Positions 44,883 to 56,755 are shown, counted from the first letter of the stretch. The stretch is DNA of 64,000 bases from Allosediminivita pacifica (GCF_003054175.1 NZ_QBKN01000010.1:82041-146040), one strand, 5' to 3'. A program made the numbers and translations. Notes: a model not told the origin generated them from the letters alone.

Positions 44883-46742
44883 ATGCGGATTATGCCAATC
44901 CTCACCGCTCTGCTGGTGACGCTGGTACTCTACGGCCTCGTGATGGAGCGGGACAGGATGATGTCCTTCGCGGTCAGCATGCGTCCCGCCGTGATGACAG
45001 GCGATGAGACGGAGACCGCCGCGCCGGCGGCGAGCCCCGAAGCGCCGACTTCTGATACGCCCCCCGAGATCTTCGAAGGCATGCGCGTGATGGCGATGCG
45101 CTCCACCGCGATCTCGGTCAACGATCCGGTTGTCATCCGGGGCGAGACGCAGGCCCTCCGCGAAGTCACGCTCAAGGCCGAGACCAGCGGCAAGGTCATC
45201 TCGGAGCCTTTGCGGCGCGGGACGAGGGTCGCGGAAGGTGATGTGCTCTGCCGCATCGACCCCGGCACACGCGAGGTCGCCCTCGCCGAAGCACAGGCCG
45301 CGCTTGCCGAGGCCCGCGCGCGCCTTCCCGAAGCCCGTGCGATGCAGGCCGAGGCGCAGGCCCAGCTTCCAGCCATCGAAGCCGGTATCACCGAGGCCGT
45401 GGCCGCCGTGCCCGCGGCGGAGGCGGCGCTGGCAGAGGCCCGCGCCGGAGTTCCGGCCGCGAAGGCGCGGCTGGACGAGGCGGAGGCCCGCCTGCCAGAG
45501 GCAGAGGCGCGGCTCGCCGAAGCCCGCGCCCGGGTTCCCGCCGCGGAAGCGAGGCTCGAGGAGGCTCGCGCCCGTGTCCCCGAGGCCGAAAGCCGCCTGG
45601 CCGAGGCAGAGGCCCGTGTCCCCGAGGCGCAGGCTCGTGTCGCGGAGGCAGAGGCGCGCTTGGAGGAAGCCGAGATCAACCTGAACGCCGCCGAGCGGCT
45701 GAACGAAAACGGCTTTTCGGCACGCACGCAGCTTGCGTCGGCCCGCGCCGCCCTGGAATCAGCCCGCGCGCAGATCCAGACCGCGCGCGCCCAGGCAAAG
45801 GGTGCGGAAGCCGGGATCCAGGCGGCGCGCAGCACTGTGCAAGGCGCACGTGCCGGCATCCGCAGCGCGGAAAGCGATCTTGAATCGGCCCGCGCCGGGG
45901 TGCGCGCGGCCCAAAGCGAAGTGCAGAATGCCCGTGCCGGGATCGAAACCGCGCGCAGCCAGATCGAGGGTGCCAACGCCGCGGTGCAATCCGCGCTCAG
46001 CCAGATCGAAGGCGCCCGTGCCGGCGGGATCACCGCGACCGCGCAGCGCGAAAGCGCAGCAGCAGCCGTGGAATCGGCAAAGGCCGGCGAGGAAGGTGCG
46101 CTTTCGGCGATCCAGGCGGCGCAGGCGGCCGTGGCCTCAGCCGAGAAGGACATCGAGCGGCTGACGATCCACGCGCCCTTCAGCGGGCTGCTGGAAACCG
46201 ACACCGCCGAACTCGGTACGCTGCTGCAGACGCAGGCGGGGGATGCCTGTGCCACGGTGATCCAGCTCCGGCCCATCAAGATCGTCGGCTACCTGCCGGA
46301 AACCGATGTTGCACGGGTGGCTCTGGGCGCCCGTGCCGGCGCAAGGCTGATTGATGAGCGCAATGTCAGCGGCGAAGTCACCTTCGTGTCGCGCAACGCC
46401 GATCCGGTGACGCGCACTTTCCTCGTGGAACTGACCGTTCCGAACGAGGATCTTTCGATCCGCGCGGGCCAGACAGCCGAGATCGCCATCGAAGCAGAAG
46501 GCGCAACGGCACACCTGCTGCCGCAATCCGCGCTGACGCTCGACGACGACGGAAGGCTCGGCGTGCGCACCGTGGGCGAGGGCGACCGGGTCGCCTTCAA
46601 CCCGGTCCGCCTGCTGCGCGACGCCCGCGACGGGGTCTACGTGACGGGCCTGCCGGAAGAGGTGTCGGTCATCACCGTGGGGCAGGAATTCGTGACCGAG
46701 GGCGTCAAGGTCGCGCCCACCTACGGCGAGTTGGGTCAATGA
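44883..46742 (+). CDS. RND efflux periplasmic adaptor with a very long coiled-coil hairpin
   Basis: This 619-residue membrane fusion protein starts MRIMPILTALLVTLVLYG (membrane anchor) and continues with a beta-barrel/lipoyl half (ALREVTLKAETSGKVISEPL). About 300 residues of alanine/glutamate-rich coiled coil follow (about 129-428), then the second lipoyl half (IERLTIHAPFSGLLETD) and barrel domains. Both helices are built from 14-residue repeats. In the first, eight prolines fall exactly 14 residues apart, and in the second GI/GV does the same. Typical RND adaptors have about 400 residues and hairpins of 60-120. The stop overlaps the permease start by 4 bases. Confidence 0.9.
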   Translation: MRIMPILTALLVTLVLYGLVMERDRMMSFAVSMRPAVMTGDETETAAPAASPEAPTSDTPPEIFEGMRVMAMRSTAISVNDPVVIRGETQALREVTLKAETSGKVISEPLRRGTRVAEGDVLCRIDPGTREVALAEAQAALAEARARLPEARAMQAEAQAQLPAIEAGITEAVAAVPAAEAALAEARAGVPAAKARLDEAEARLPEAEARLAEARARVPAAEARLEEARARVPEAESRLAEAEARVPEAQARVAEAEARLEEAEINLNAAERLNENGFSARTQLASARAALESARAQIQTARAQAKGAEAGIQAARSTVQGARAGIRSAESDLESARAGVRAAQSEVQNARAGIETARSQIEGANAAVQSALSQIEGARAGGITATAQRESAAAAVESAKAGEEGALSAIQAAQAAVASAEKDIERLTIHAPFSGLLETDTAELGTLLQTQAGDACATVIQLRPIKIVGYLPETDVARVALGARAGARLIDERNVSGEVTFVSRNADPVTRTFLVELTVPNEDLSIRAGQTAEIAIEAEGATAHLLPQSALTLDDDGRLGVRTVGEGDRVAFNPVRLLRDARDGVYVTGLPEEVSVITVGQEFVTEGVKVAPTYGELGQ

Positions 46743-49700
46743 CCGGCATGATCGACTGGGCCGCAGCCCGGGCGCGCATGATCATTGCCTTCATCCTGCT
46801 GTCGCTCATCGCGGGCGGCTATGCCTACGGGACCCTTCCGAAGGAGGGCGAGCCGGATATCGAGATCCCCGCGCTCTTCATCTCGGTCCCCTTCCCCGGC
46901 ATCTCGGCCGAGGATTCCGAGAGCCTTCTGATCCGCCCGATGGAGACGGAGCTTGCCGATCTCGACGGGCTCGACACCATGAGCGCCACCGCCGCCGAAG
47001 GCTATGCCGGGGTAGCGCTAGAGTTCGAGTTCGGCTGGGACAAATCGCGCACCATGGCCGATGTGCGCGAGGCGATGAATTCGGCCGAGGCCGAATTCCC
47101 GGACGGCGCCGAGAAGTATTCGATCAACGAGATCAACTTCTCGGAATTCCCGATCCTGATCGTGAACCTGACGGGTCCGGTCCCGGAACGCACCATGTTC
47201 CGCGTGGCCAAGGATCTGCAGGAGCGCGTCGAGACGCTGGATGCGGTGCTCGAAGCCGGGATCGCAGGCAACCGGGACGAGATGCTCGAGGTCATCATCG
47301 ACCCACTGAAGCTCGAAAGCTACAACGTCACGGCGGGCGAGCTGATCAACGTCGTGCAGAACAACAACCAGCTGATCGCCGCGGGCGAGGTCGAGACCGA
47401 TCAGGGCACCTTCTCGGTCAAGATCCCCTCGAGCTTCGACGACCGGCGCGATGTCTACGACCTGCCGGTCAAGGTGAACGGCGACCGGGTGGTCACGCTG
47501 GGCGATCTGGCCGAGATCAACCTGACCTTCGAGGACCGCACCGGCACCGCGCGCTTCAACGGCGAACGCACGGTCGCGTTGCAGGTCGTCAAGCGCAAGG
47601 GCTTCAACATCATCGACACCGCGGCGCAGGTGCGCGCCACGGTCGAGGAAGCCCGCGCCGACTGGCCGGCAGAGCTGCGCGCGGCGGTGGAGCTCGGCAC
47701 CTCGAACGACCAGTCGCGGCAGGTCGCCAGCATGGTCAGCCAGCTTCAGGGTTCGGTCCTGACGGCCATCGCGCTGGTGATGATTGTCGTGCTGTCAAGC
47801 CTGGGGCTGCGGCCCGCGTTGCTGGTGGGCTTCGCGATCCCGACCTCGTTTCTTTTGTGCTTCCTGCTGCTGGCGCTGATGGGGGTGACGATCTCGAACA
47901 TCGTGATGTTCGGGCTGATCCTTGCCGTGGGGATGCTGGTCGATGGGGCCATCGTCGTGGTGGAATACGCCGACAAGCGCATCTCCGAAGGCGTGGGCCC
48001 CATGCACGCCTACGTGGAGGCCGCCAAGCGCATGTTCTGGCCGGTGGTCAGCTCCACCGCCACCACGCTTTGCGCCTTCCTGCCCATGCTCTTCTGGCCC
48101 GGCGTCGCGGGCGAGTTCATGGGGATGCTGCCGGTCACGCTGATCTTCGTGCTTTCGGCCTCGCTGGTGGTGGCGCTGATCTACCTGCCGGTCATGGGCG
48201 GCGTGTCGGGTCGCTTCTCGCGCAGCGTGGGCCGCGCATCGGACGGGCTGCGGGCGCGGGTGCCCTGGGTGCTGCGCGCGGTGCTGGCCGTCGTCGCGCT
48301 GCTCGGCCTTTTCGTGGGCGCGATGATGCTGCTCGACCCCGGGTATCTTTTCCCACCGGTCGGATCGGGGCTTATCGGACGCCTGCCCGGCGCGCTGGTC
48401 TTTTTGCTGTTCGCCACGCTGTCCGCCGTGGCCATGGGATCGGTCACCCTCCACCGCCGCGCGCGGCGCATCGACACGCGGTCGCACTACACCGCCTTCG
48501 GGTGGCTGACGAAGATCCTCACCGGCAACCCGATCCTGCCGCTGGTGACAGTGGGCGCGGTGCTGGCCTTCGTGGTTGTGACCTTCGGCTACTACGGCGC
48601 GAACAACAACGGCACCGAGTTCTTCGTAGAATCCGAGCCCGAGCAGGCCATCGTCTACGTCCGGGCGCGCGGGAACCTGTCGCTGACCGAGAAGGACGCG
48701 CTTGTGCGGCAGGTCGAGCGCATCGTGCTGGCCCATCCCGGCATCGACACGGCCTTTGCCTTTGCCGGCGAAGGCGGGCTCGACAGCAACACCGGCGGCG
48801 CGCAGCCACCCAAGGACACCATCGGCCAGATCCAGCTCGAGACCATCCCATGGGAGGATCGCTTCGGCTATGCCGCCACGCATGACGACGTGACGCTCGC
48901 CATGCTCGACGGCGACGTGGTGATGGAGGACCTGACCCGCCAGCTGAACACCCTGCCCGGTGTCGAGATCGAGATCCTGTCGCAGGCGCAGGGTCCGGCC
49001 TCGGCCAAGCCCGTTCACCTGCGGGTCGCGGGGGACGACTGGGGCGACCTGCTGGCGGCGGCCGCCACCGCCCGGCAGCATTTCGAGGAGACCCCGGGGC
49101 TGGTGCTGATCGAGGACACGCGCCCCCTGCCCGGCATCGACTGGCAGATCGACGTCGACGTGGAAAGGGCCGGCCGCTACGGCGCCGACGTGGCGACGGT
49201 GGGCGCCATGGTGCAGCTGGTGACGCGGGGGCTGCTGCTCGATACCATGCGGGTCGACAGTTCCGACGAGGAAATCGAAATCCGCGTCCGCCTGCCCGAG
49301 CAGGACCGCTTGCTGTCCACGCTCGACACGCTGAAGGTGCGCACCGACGACGGGCTGGTGCCGCTGTCAAACTTCATCACCCGCGAGCCGGTGCAGAAGC
49401 TGGCCGAGATCACCCGCATCGGCCAGAAGCGCTACTTCGACATCAAGGCGGACGTGGCGCCGGGGCTGGCGAAGCTCACCGACGATGACGGCGCGGTGCT
49501 GGCTACTCTGCGCGTGCTCGAAGAGGGAAACCCTGATCCGGATGGCGACGAGATGTTGCGCCGGGGCGAGACCCGCTACGAAGTGCTCTCAACCGCCGAA
49601 GGCACGACACGCGCGGCGGCCACGCAGGCCTTTGCCGGGGGGGCGCCGGTCGCGCTCATCAACGCAAATGAACGGGTCGAAACGCTGTCGGCCTGGCTGG

Positions 49701-50476
49701 ACAGCGGTCCCCTGCCCCGCGGCGTGGCGTGGGAATGGACCGGCGATCAGGAGGAACAGGCCGAGAGCCAGGCATTCCTTGCCACCGGTTTCAGCGCCGC
49801 GCTCATGCTGATGTTCATCATCCTGCTGGCGCAGTTCAACAGCTTCTACAACGCGCTGCTGGTGCTGCTGGCGGTGGTGCTGTCCACGGCGGGCGTGCTC
49901 TGGGGCCTGCTGATCATGGACCACGTCTTCTCGATCATCATGACCGGGACGGGCGTGGTGGCGCTGGCCGGCATCGTCGTGAACAACAACATCGTGCTCA
50001 TAGACACCTACCAGGAATACAGCCGCTACATGCCGCGGGGCGAAGCCATCGTGAGGACCGCACAGGACCGCCTGCGCCCGGTGCTGCTGACCACGATCAC
50101 CACCATGGCGGGCCTTGCGCCGATGATGTTCGGCATCAGCCTCGACTTCGAGAACGGCGGCTATTCCATCGACAGCCCCACCGCACTCTGGTGGAAAAAC
50201 CTCGCCACGGCGGTGGTCTTCGGGCTGGGCATCTCGACGGTGCTGACGCTGGTCTTCACCCCGGCGATGCTGGCGATCCGGGTCTGGGCCACGACCTACC
50301 TGCACTGGATCGCGCGGGCGCTTGCGGCGCTGTCCATGGGTCGGTCGAGCCGCGCGGCAAGGGACTGGGCGCTCGCGCGCGCCGCCCGTGGGGTGAAGGC
50401 GCCGACCATCCTGTGGGAGGACGGCGCAGGCACCGACCAGCCGCGCCCTGAGCTGTCGGTGCGCGCGGCGGAATAA
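46739..50476 (+). CDS. RND superfamily efflux permease (AcrB-like)
   Basis: This 1245-residue inner-membrane proton-driven transporter has 12 core membrane segments in two halves with two large periplasmic porter regions. TM4 carries GLILAVGMLVDGAIVVVEYAD. It has one proton-relay Asp, where AcrB has two. TM10 has AGIVVNNNIVLIDTYQEYS in place of the AcrB lysine region. It is about 200 residues longer than AcrB because of an insert at about 490-600 with extra hydrophobic segments (VPWVLRAVLAVVALLGLFVGAMML; ALVFLLFATLSAVAMGSV). No outer membrane channel gene is in the window. Confidence 0.93.
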   Translation: MTGMIDWAAARARMIIAFILLSLIAGGYAYGTLPKEGEPDIEIPALFISVPFPGISAEDSESLLIRPMETELADLDGLDTMSATAAEGYAGVALEFEFGWDKSRTMADVREAMNSAEAEFPDGAEKYSINEINFSEFPILIVNLTGPVPERTMFRVAKDLQERVETLDAVLEAGIAGNRDEMLEVIIDPLKLESYNVTAGELINVVQNNNQLIAAGEVETDQGTFSVKIPSSFDDRRDVYDLPVKVNGDRVVTLGDLAEINLTFEDRTGTARFNGERTVALQVVKRKGFNIIDTAAQVRATVEEARADWPAELRAAVELGTSNDQSRQVASMVSQLQGSVLTAIALVMIVVLSSLGLRPALLVGFAIPTSFLLCFLLLALMGVTISNIVMFGLILAVGMLVDGAIVVVEYADKRISEGVGPMHAYVEAAKRMFWPVVSSTATTLCAFLPMLFWPGVAGEFMGMLPVTLIFVLSASLVVALIYLPVMGGVSGRFSRSVGRASDGLRARVPWVLRAVLAVVALLGLFVGAMMLLDPGYLFPPVGSGLIGRLPGALVFLLFATLSAVAMGSVTLHRRARRIDTRSHYTAFGWLTKILTGNPILPLVTVGAVLAFVVVTFGYYGANNNGTEFFVESEPEQAIVYVRARGNLSLTEKDALVRQVERIVLAHPGIDTAFAFAGEGGLDSNTGGAQPPKDTIGQIQLETIPWEDRFGYAATHDDVTLAMLDGDVVMEDLTRQLNTLPGVEIEILSQAQGPASAKPVHLRVAGDDWGDLLAAAATARQHFEETPGLVLIEDTRPLPGIDWQIDVDVERAGRYGADVATVGAMVQLVTRGLLLDTMRVDSSDEEIEIRVRLPEQDRLLSTLDTLKVRTDDGLVPLSNFITREPVQKLAEITRIGQKRYFDIKADVAPGLAKLTDDDGAVLATLRVLEEGNPDPDGDEMLRRGETRYEVLSTAEGTTRAAATQAFAGGAPVALINANERVETLSAWLDSGPLPRGVAWEWTGDQEEQAESQAFLATGFSAALMLMFIILLAQFNSFYNALLVLLAVVLSTAGVLWGLLIMDHVFSIIMTGTGVVALAGIVVNNNIVLIDTYQEYSRYMPRGEAIVRTAQDRLRPVLLTTITTMAGLAPMMFGISLDFENGGYSIDSPTALWWKNLATAVVFGLGISTVLTLVFTPAMLAIRVWATTYLHWIARALAALSMGRSSRAARDWALARAARGVKAPTILWEDGAGTDQPRPELSVRAAE

Positions 50477-50493
50477 ACCCGCCGCGACGCCGC

Positions 50494-51534
50494 TCAGCCG
50501 TCCGCGTGGGCGGCGCGTTCGCGGATCGAGGCGGTCAGCGAAAGCCCGATGATCGCCGCGCCGATCAGGCCGGTGACCACTTCCGGAACCGACACGAGGC
50601 TCTGGGAGAACATGATGACCGACAGCGCGAGGATCGAGTAGAAGGCCCCGTGCTCGAGAAAGCGAAACTCGCTCAGCGTACCCTTCTCGACTAGCATGAT
50701 GGTCATGGACCGAACGTACATGGCCCCAATCCCAAGACCGATCGCGATCAGGAAGAGGTTCTGCGTCAGGGCAAATGCCCCGATCACCCCGTCGAAGGAA
50801 AAGCTCGCGTCCAGCACCTCGAGATAGAGGAAGGCGCCCAGCCCGCCTGCCCCGGCGGCGCCGCGGACCTCTTCCTTGGAATCGAGCAGGTGGCTCAGCG
50901 CCTCGACCCCCATGAAGACCACCGCCCCGAGGATCGCCGCGCCGAAGAAGCCGGACCGCTCCTCCGCCGGCAACAGGTTGCCGAAGATCAGCACCAGAAG
51001 CAGCGCCACGCCGTAGGCCAACCCCTGGATAGGCGCTGCGTTGCGCATGCCGCGCTCGACGTGGTGCAGCCAGTCGACCTCCTTTTCCGCGTCGATGAAG
51101 AAGGACAGCGCCACGAGCATCAGGAAGGTGCCGCCGAAGGCCGCGATCGACAGGTGGCTTTCGTGCATGAGATGCGCGTAGCGTTCGGGGTCGGTGGCCG
51201 CGATGCGCACCGCCTCGAACGGGCCGACCCAGGCGGCCACGGCCACCACGGCGACCGGGAAGATGATCCGCATGCCGAAGACGGCGATCAGGATGCCCCA
51301 TGTCAGGAACCGCTGCTGCCAGACCGGGTCCATGGTCTTGAGCTTGTTGGCGTTGACGATGGCGTTGTCGAAGCTGAGCGAGATCTCCAGAACCGCCAGC
51401 ACCGTGCCGATCAGCAGGAAGGACAGCGCCCCGCCCAGCGTCCCCTCGTAGCGCAGTCCCAGCCAGAAAGTCCCGGCAAGGCCGACGGCCGTCACGAGGA
51501 AGGCCCATTTGAAGTAGTGAAGCGCTGTGGACAT
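50494..51534 (-). CDS. DUF475 / TerC-like membrane protein
   Basis: This 346-residue polytopic membrane protein of the DUF475 group is related to TerC/Alx. Signature parts are EISLSFDNAIVNANKLKTMDP, LDASFSFDGVIGAFALTQ and MGVEALSHLLDSKEEVRGAAG. The paired acidic motifs in membrane segments (FDNA and FDGV) are the TerC-type hallmark, thought to handle metal ions such as Mn or Ca. It is convergent with the RND permease and 71 bases upstream of the end of the ABC operon. Its metal and role are unknown. Confidence 0.88.
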   Translation of the reverse strand: MSTALHYFKWAFLVTAVGLAGTFWLGLRYEGTLGGALSFLLIGTVLAVLEISLSFDNAIVNANKLKTMDPVWQQRFLTWGILIAVFGMRIIFPVAVVAVAAWVGPFEAVRIAATDPERYAHLMHESHLSIAAFGGTFLMLVALSFFIDAEKEVDWLHHVERGMRNAAPIQGLAYGVALLLVLIFGNLLPAEERSGFFGAAILGAVVFMGVEALSHLLDSKEEVRGAAGAGGLGAFLYLEVLDASFSFDGVIGAFALTQNLFLIAIGLGIGAMYVRSMTIMLVEKGTLSEFRFLEHGAFYSILALSVIMFSQSLVSVPEVVTGLIGAAIIGLSLTASIRERAAHADG

Positions 51535-51605
51535 GGAAACTCCGAAAGGCTGGCAGGCGGCGCGCGGAGGCCCCGCCGCTGGAAATCATGTGGGACGGCG
51601 CCGGA

Positions 51606-53217
<1,612 letters not shown>

Positions 53218-53225
<8 letters not shown>

Positions 53226-54144
53226 TCTTCTTGCCTCCGGTTTCGAGACGCCAGCGTTGCGTGGGATCGAGCGCGACGCGCATCCACCCCGACAGAAGGT
53301 TAAGCGACATGGTGGTCAGGATAATCGCGAGCCCCGGCCAGAAAGCCAGCCACCAGGCCGAAGTCAGGTACTGCCGGCCCTGGCTGACCATGAGACCCCA
53401 GGTGATTTCGGGCGGCTGGATGCCGATGCCGAGGAAGGACAGCGCGGATTCCGCGAGCATGACAAAGGCGAAGTCGAGCGTGGCGATGGTCAGAAGCGTG
53501 GGCAGGATCACCGGCAGGATGTGGCGGAACACGATCCGGAAAGTCGAAGCCCCCATGACCTGCGCCGCCTGCACGAACATGCGTTCGCGCACCTCCAGCA
53601 CCTCGGCCCGGGTGGTGCGCAGGTAGATCGGGATGCGCGTGATCGCCAGCACCAGCACGAGGTTCAGCACCGAAGGCTCCAGCACGTAGAGCACGATCAC
53701 CGCCAGCAGCAGCGACGGGAAGGACATGATGACGTCGGCGAGACGCATGATGACCTCGCTCACCAGCTTGCGCGAATAGCCCGCAGTCAGGCCCAGCACG
53801 GCGCCGATGATGAACGACCCCGCCACCGCGCCGGCGGCGATCATGATGGTGTTCTGGGCGGCCACCACGATGCGCGGCAGCAGCGGACGGCCAAGCGCGT
53901 CGCCACCGAGGATGTAGAGCCAGCCGCGATCGAGCGTGAAGGGCGGCGCATTGCGGGCGCGCAGGTTCTGGTCGCTCGCCGCTTCGCCCAGCAGCAGCGG
54001 GCCGAAGATGGCGCAGAGGATGACCAGGATCACGAAACAGGCGGCGACGGTCGCGAACTGGTCGGCGAAAAGCATCGACAGCAGCGAGGACTTGGACGGT
54101 GCCGGCTTGGCCGCGGGCGCCTCGGTGGCGGTGGTGTCTGACAT
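53218..54144 (-). CDS. ABC transporter permease (DppC type)
   Basis: This inner membrane permease of about 308 residues has six hydrophobic segments and the EAA-like loop (RTTRAEVLEVRERMFVQAAQVMGAS..RIVFRHILP). That loop contacts the ATPase. The N-terminal OppC_N extension (SLLSMLFADQFATVAACFVILVILCAIFGPLL) is visible. Start: ATG at MSDTTATEAPA with GGGACA upstream, or an ATG 15 bases earlier that overlaps the DppB stop (TGATG). It lies between the first permease and the ATPase in a five-part uptake operon. Confidence 0.92.
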
Positions 54145-54158
54145 ATCGTTCTGTCCCA

Positions 54159-55073
54159 TCAGGCGCGAATTCTCGGATCGAGCAGGGCGTAGGCAAGGTC
54201 GATGAGGATGTTCATGATGAAGATGGCGAGCGCGGTGACCATGATCGCGGCGAGGATCACGTTGAAGTCGCGCTGCAGGATCGAGTCGATCATCAGCTTG
54301 CCCACGCCGGGGAAGCCGAAGATGGTTTCGACCACCACCGCGCCGTTCAGCAGCGCCGCCGCCTGGTCACCGATGACGGTCACGACCGGCAGCATGGCGT
54401 TGCGCAGCGTGTGCACGAATATGATGGGGCGGTTCTTCACCCCCTTGGCGCGGGCCGTCTTCACGTAGGCCGATCCCAGCGCCGACAGCATCGAGCCGCG
54501 CACCACCTGAAGGATCAGGCCGAAGGGCCGGATGAACAGCACGCAGATCGGCAGGATCCAGTGCCAGACGCTGCCCGTGCCCGAGGTCGGCACCCAGCCG
54601 AGGTTCACCGAGAAGAGCACGATGGCGACGATGGCGATCCAGAAATCCGGGGCCGAGGCGCCGATCAGTGACAGCATCGAGGTGAAGCGGTCGAAGGCCG
54701 TGCCGACCTTGAAGGCCGCGATTGAGCCCAGCGTGACTGCCGCGACCGTGACAAGCGCCATGGTGATGAGTGCCAGCTGCAGCGTCCAGACGAAGGCTTC
54801 GAGCACCACGTCGAGCGCGGGCCGCGCCTTGCGCAGGCTGTCGCCGAAATCGCCGCGCACCAGGTCGCCGAGATAGCTGAAGAACTGCACGATGACGGGA
54901 TCGTTCAAGCCGTGGCGTTCGCGGAAGGCCTCTAGCATCTCCTCGGAGGCATCCACGGGGAGGAAAAGGGCCGCCGGATCACCGGTCAGCCGCGACAGGA
55001 AGAAGACGAGGATCACCAGCAGGAACAGCGAGATGAAGCTCGAAATGGCGCGTTTGCCGATGGCCTTTTGCAT
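54159..55073 (-). CDS. ABC transporter permease (DppB type)
   Basis: This is a 304-residue permease with six membrane segments. It starts MQKAIGKRAISSFISLFLLVILVFFLSRLTGDPA, with the short periplasmic loop typical of DppB (LFLPVDASEEMLEAFRERHGLNDPVIVQFF), and has the conserved permease loop VRGSMLSALGSAYVKTARAKGVKNRPIIFVHTLRNAMLP (read in parts). AAGG lies 8 bases before the ATG. It starts 67 bases after the binding protein gene and overlaps the next permease gene by two bases or stops just before it. Confidence 0.92.
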   Translation of the reverse strand: MQKAIGKRAISSFISLFLLVILVFFLSRLTGDPAALFLPVDASEEMLEAFRERHGLNDPVIVQFFSYLGDLVRGDFGDSLRKARPALDVVLEAFVWTLQLALITMALVTVAAVTLGSIAAFKVGTAFDRFTSMLSLIGASAPDFWIAIVAIVLFSVNLGWVPTSGTGSVWHWILPICVLFIRPFGLILQVVRGSMLSALGSAYVKTARAKGVKNRPIIFVHTLRNAMLPVVTVIGDQAAALLNGAVVVETIFGFPGVGKLMIDSILQRDFNVILAAIMVTALAIFIMNILIDLAYALLDPRIRA

Positions 55074-55139
55074 GGCTGGGCCTTTCCGTGGTCGGTGCAA
55101 GCATGGCCCGCGCGACGGTTGCCGCGCGGGCCGTTTCCC

Positions 55140-56642
55140 TTACTTCAGGCCGATCTCGGCAAGCTGAAGCTGGCTGTTGGTGGCGATGGTGGGCTCGTAC
55201 TCGACATTCTCGCCGACACGGGCAAACCCGACCATGTGGAACAGCAGCGCGTCCGAGATCACCTCGTCATGGAGATAGGCGAACAGTTCGGACCAGAGCG
55301 CCTTGCGCTCGTCACCCGTGGCTGCACTCGCCTGGTCGATCAGGTCATCCACGCGCTCGTCGCTGATGCCCGACTGGCGGCCTTCGCTGTCGTACTTGAA
55401 GAACATCGAGAAGACCGGGTCACCGCGCGAGTTGTCGTGCTGCGCACCGACGAGGATCGGACGATCCTGCACGTAGGGCTTGGAGTAGTACTGCTCGTGC
55501 TCGGCCACTTCGACCATCTGGAGCTGCATGTTGAAGCCCGCCTCGTTCAGCATGCCGACGATGGCCTCGTAGGTCTCGGTCGCGTTCGGGAAGTTGCCCG
55601 TCCGGCCCACCAGCGTCACCTCGGCATCGACCGGCACGCCGTCGGCGCCCGCCTCGTCGAGAAGTTCCTGCGCCCGCTCCGGGTCATAGGGCCACTGCTC
55701 GACCTCGGAGTTCCAGCCGATGGTCGTCGGCGGCACGATCGCCGTCGCGGGCTCGGTGCCGTCGGCGAGGATCGTACCGACAAAGGCCTCGCGGTCGATG
55801 GCGAGGTTCAGTGCCTCGCGCACGCGCTTGTCGTCGAAGGGTGCGACGCTGTGGTCGATCCGCAGATAGACGGTTTCCGAGTTCGGGTAAGACTTGTCCA
55901 TGTCCGGATCGGTCGCTTCCAGCGCCGATATCGACGGCGCGATGTCGGCCTCGCCGGTTTCCACCATGGCGGCGCGCACCGCAGCATCCGAACGGAAGAC
56001 GTAGTTGCCGGACGTGACCTCGGGCATCTCGCCCCAGTAGTCGTCGCGACGCTCCAGCAGGATGTTCTGGCCGGGGTTCCACTCGGACAGGACGTAGGGG
56101 CCGGTGCCCACGGGCTCGCGGGTGAACTCCATGCCGGTTTCCGACGGCACCACTGTCAGCAGGCTCATCAGAAGCGGCATGATCGGCTGCGGATCATCGG
56201 TCGACACCTCGAGCGTGCTGTCATCCACGGCGGTCATGGTGACACCCATGCCCTCGTAGTAGCGCGAGATCTCGCAGGAGTTCTCGTCGCTCTGGGTGCG
56301 CTCGAAGGAATGCACCACGTCGCCTGCATCAAAGGCCGACCCGTCCGAGAAGGTCACGCCTTCGCGCAGGTTAAAGCGCCAAGTCGTGTCGTCGGTCTGT
56401 TCCCAGTCGGTCGCGAGCCGGGGCATCACGCCGCCGTCGCCGCGCACGTCGAGCTCGGTCAGCGTCTCCGAGATGTTCTGCAGGACGACGCGGCCGATGT
56501 TGGACCGCGTGGCCATGCAGGGATCGATCAGGTCCAGCTCTTCGCTGAGCACGACCGTCACGCCGCCTTCCTGTGCCTGCGCGGCCCCCACAAGGGCCGT
56601 GGACGCCAGCAACGCACCGGCCAGAAACTTCGAATAACTCAT
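55140..56642 (-). CDS. ABC transporter substrate-binding protein, family 5 (SBP_bac_5)
   Basis: This 500-residue periplasmic binding protein has the signal peptide MSYSKFLAGALLASTALVGAAQAQ, cleaved before EGG. Family-5 blocks include TWRFNLREGVTFSDGSAFDAGDVVHSFER, PVGTGPYVLSEWNPGQNILLERRDDYWG and DDKRVREALNLAIDREAFV (read in parts). The family binds peptides, but also nickel, opines and sugars. GGAGG is 6 bases before the ATG. It is the first gene of the uptake operon, with a TTGACA-N17-CAATAT promoter 114 bases upstream. Confidence 0.92.
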   Translation of the reverse strand: MSYSKFLAGALLASTALVGAAQAQEGGVTVVLSEELDLIDPCMATRSNIGRVVLQNISETLTELDVRGDGGVMPRLATDWEQTDDTTWRFNLREGVTFSDGSAFDAGDVVHSFERTQSDENSCEISRYYEGMGVTMTAVDDSTLEVSTDDPQPIMPLLMSLLTVVPSETGMEFTREPVGTGPYVLSEWNPGQNILLERRDDYWGEMPEVTSGNYVFRSDAAVRAAMVETGEADIAPSISALEATDPDMDKSYPNSETVYLRIDHSVAPFDDKRVREALNLAIDREAFVGTILADGTEPATAIVPPTTIGWNSEVEQWPYDPERAQELLDEAGADGVPVDAEVTLVGRTGNFPNATETYEAIVGMLNEAGFNMQLQMVEVAEHEQYYSKPYVQDRPILVGAQHDNSRGDPVFSMFFKYDSEGRQSGISDERVDDLIDQASAATGDERKALWSELFAYLHDEVISDALLFHMVGFARVGENVEYEPTIATNSQLQLAEIGLK

Positions 56643-56755
56643 GGTCTTCCTCCCTGGTGTCTCCACGATCGGCCAGCCAGTGCCGCCGCCGCGTCCGCAC
56701 CTCCCTGCGGATATGATCGGACTCCGCCAGCCATGCCGACAGACGAGTCCCGCTC

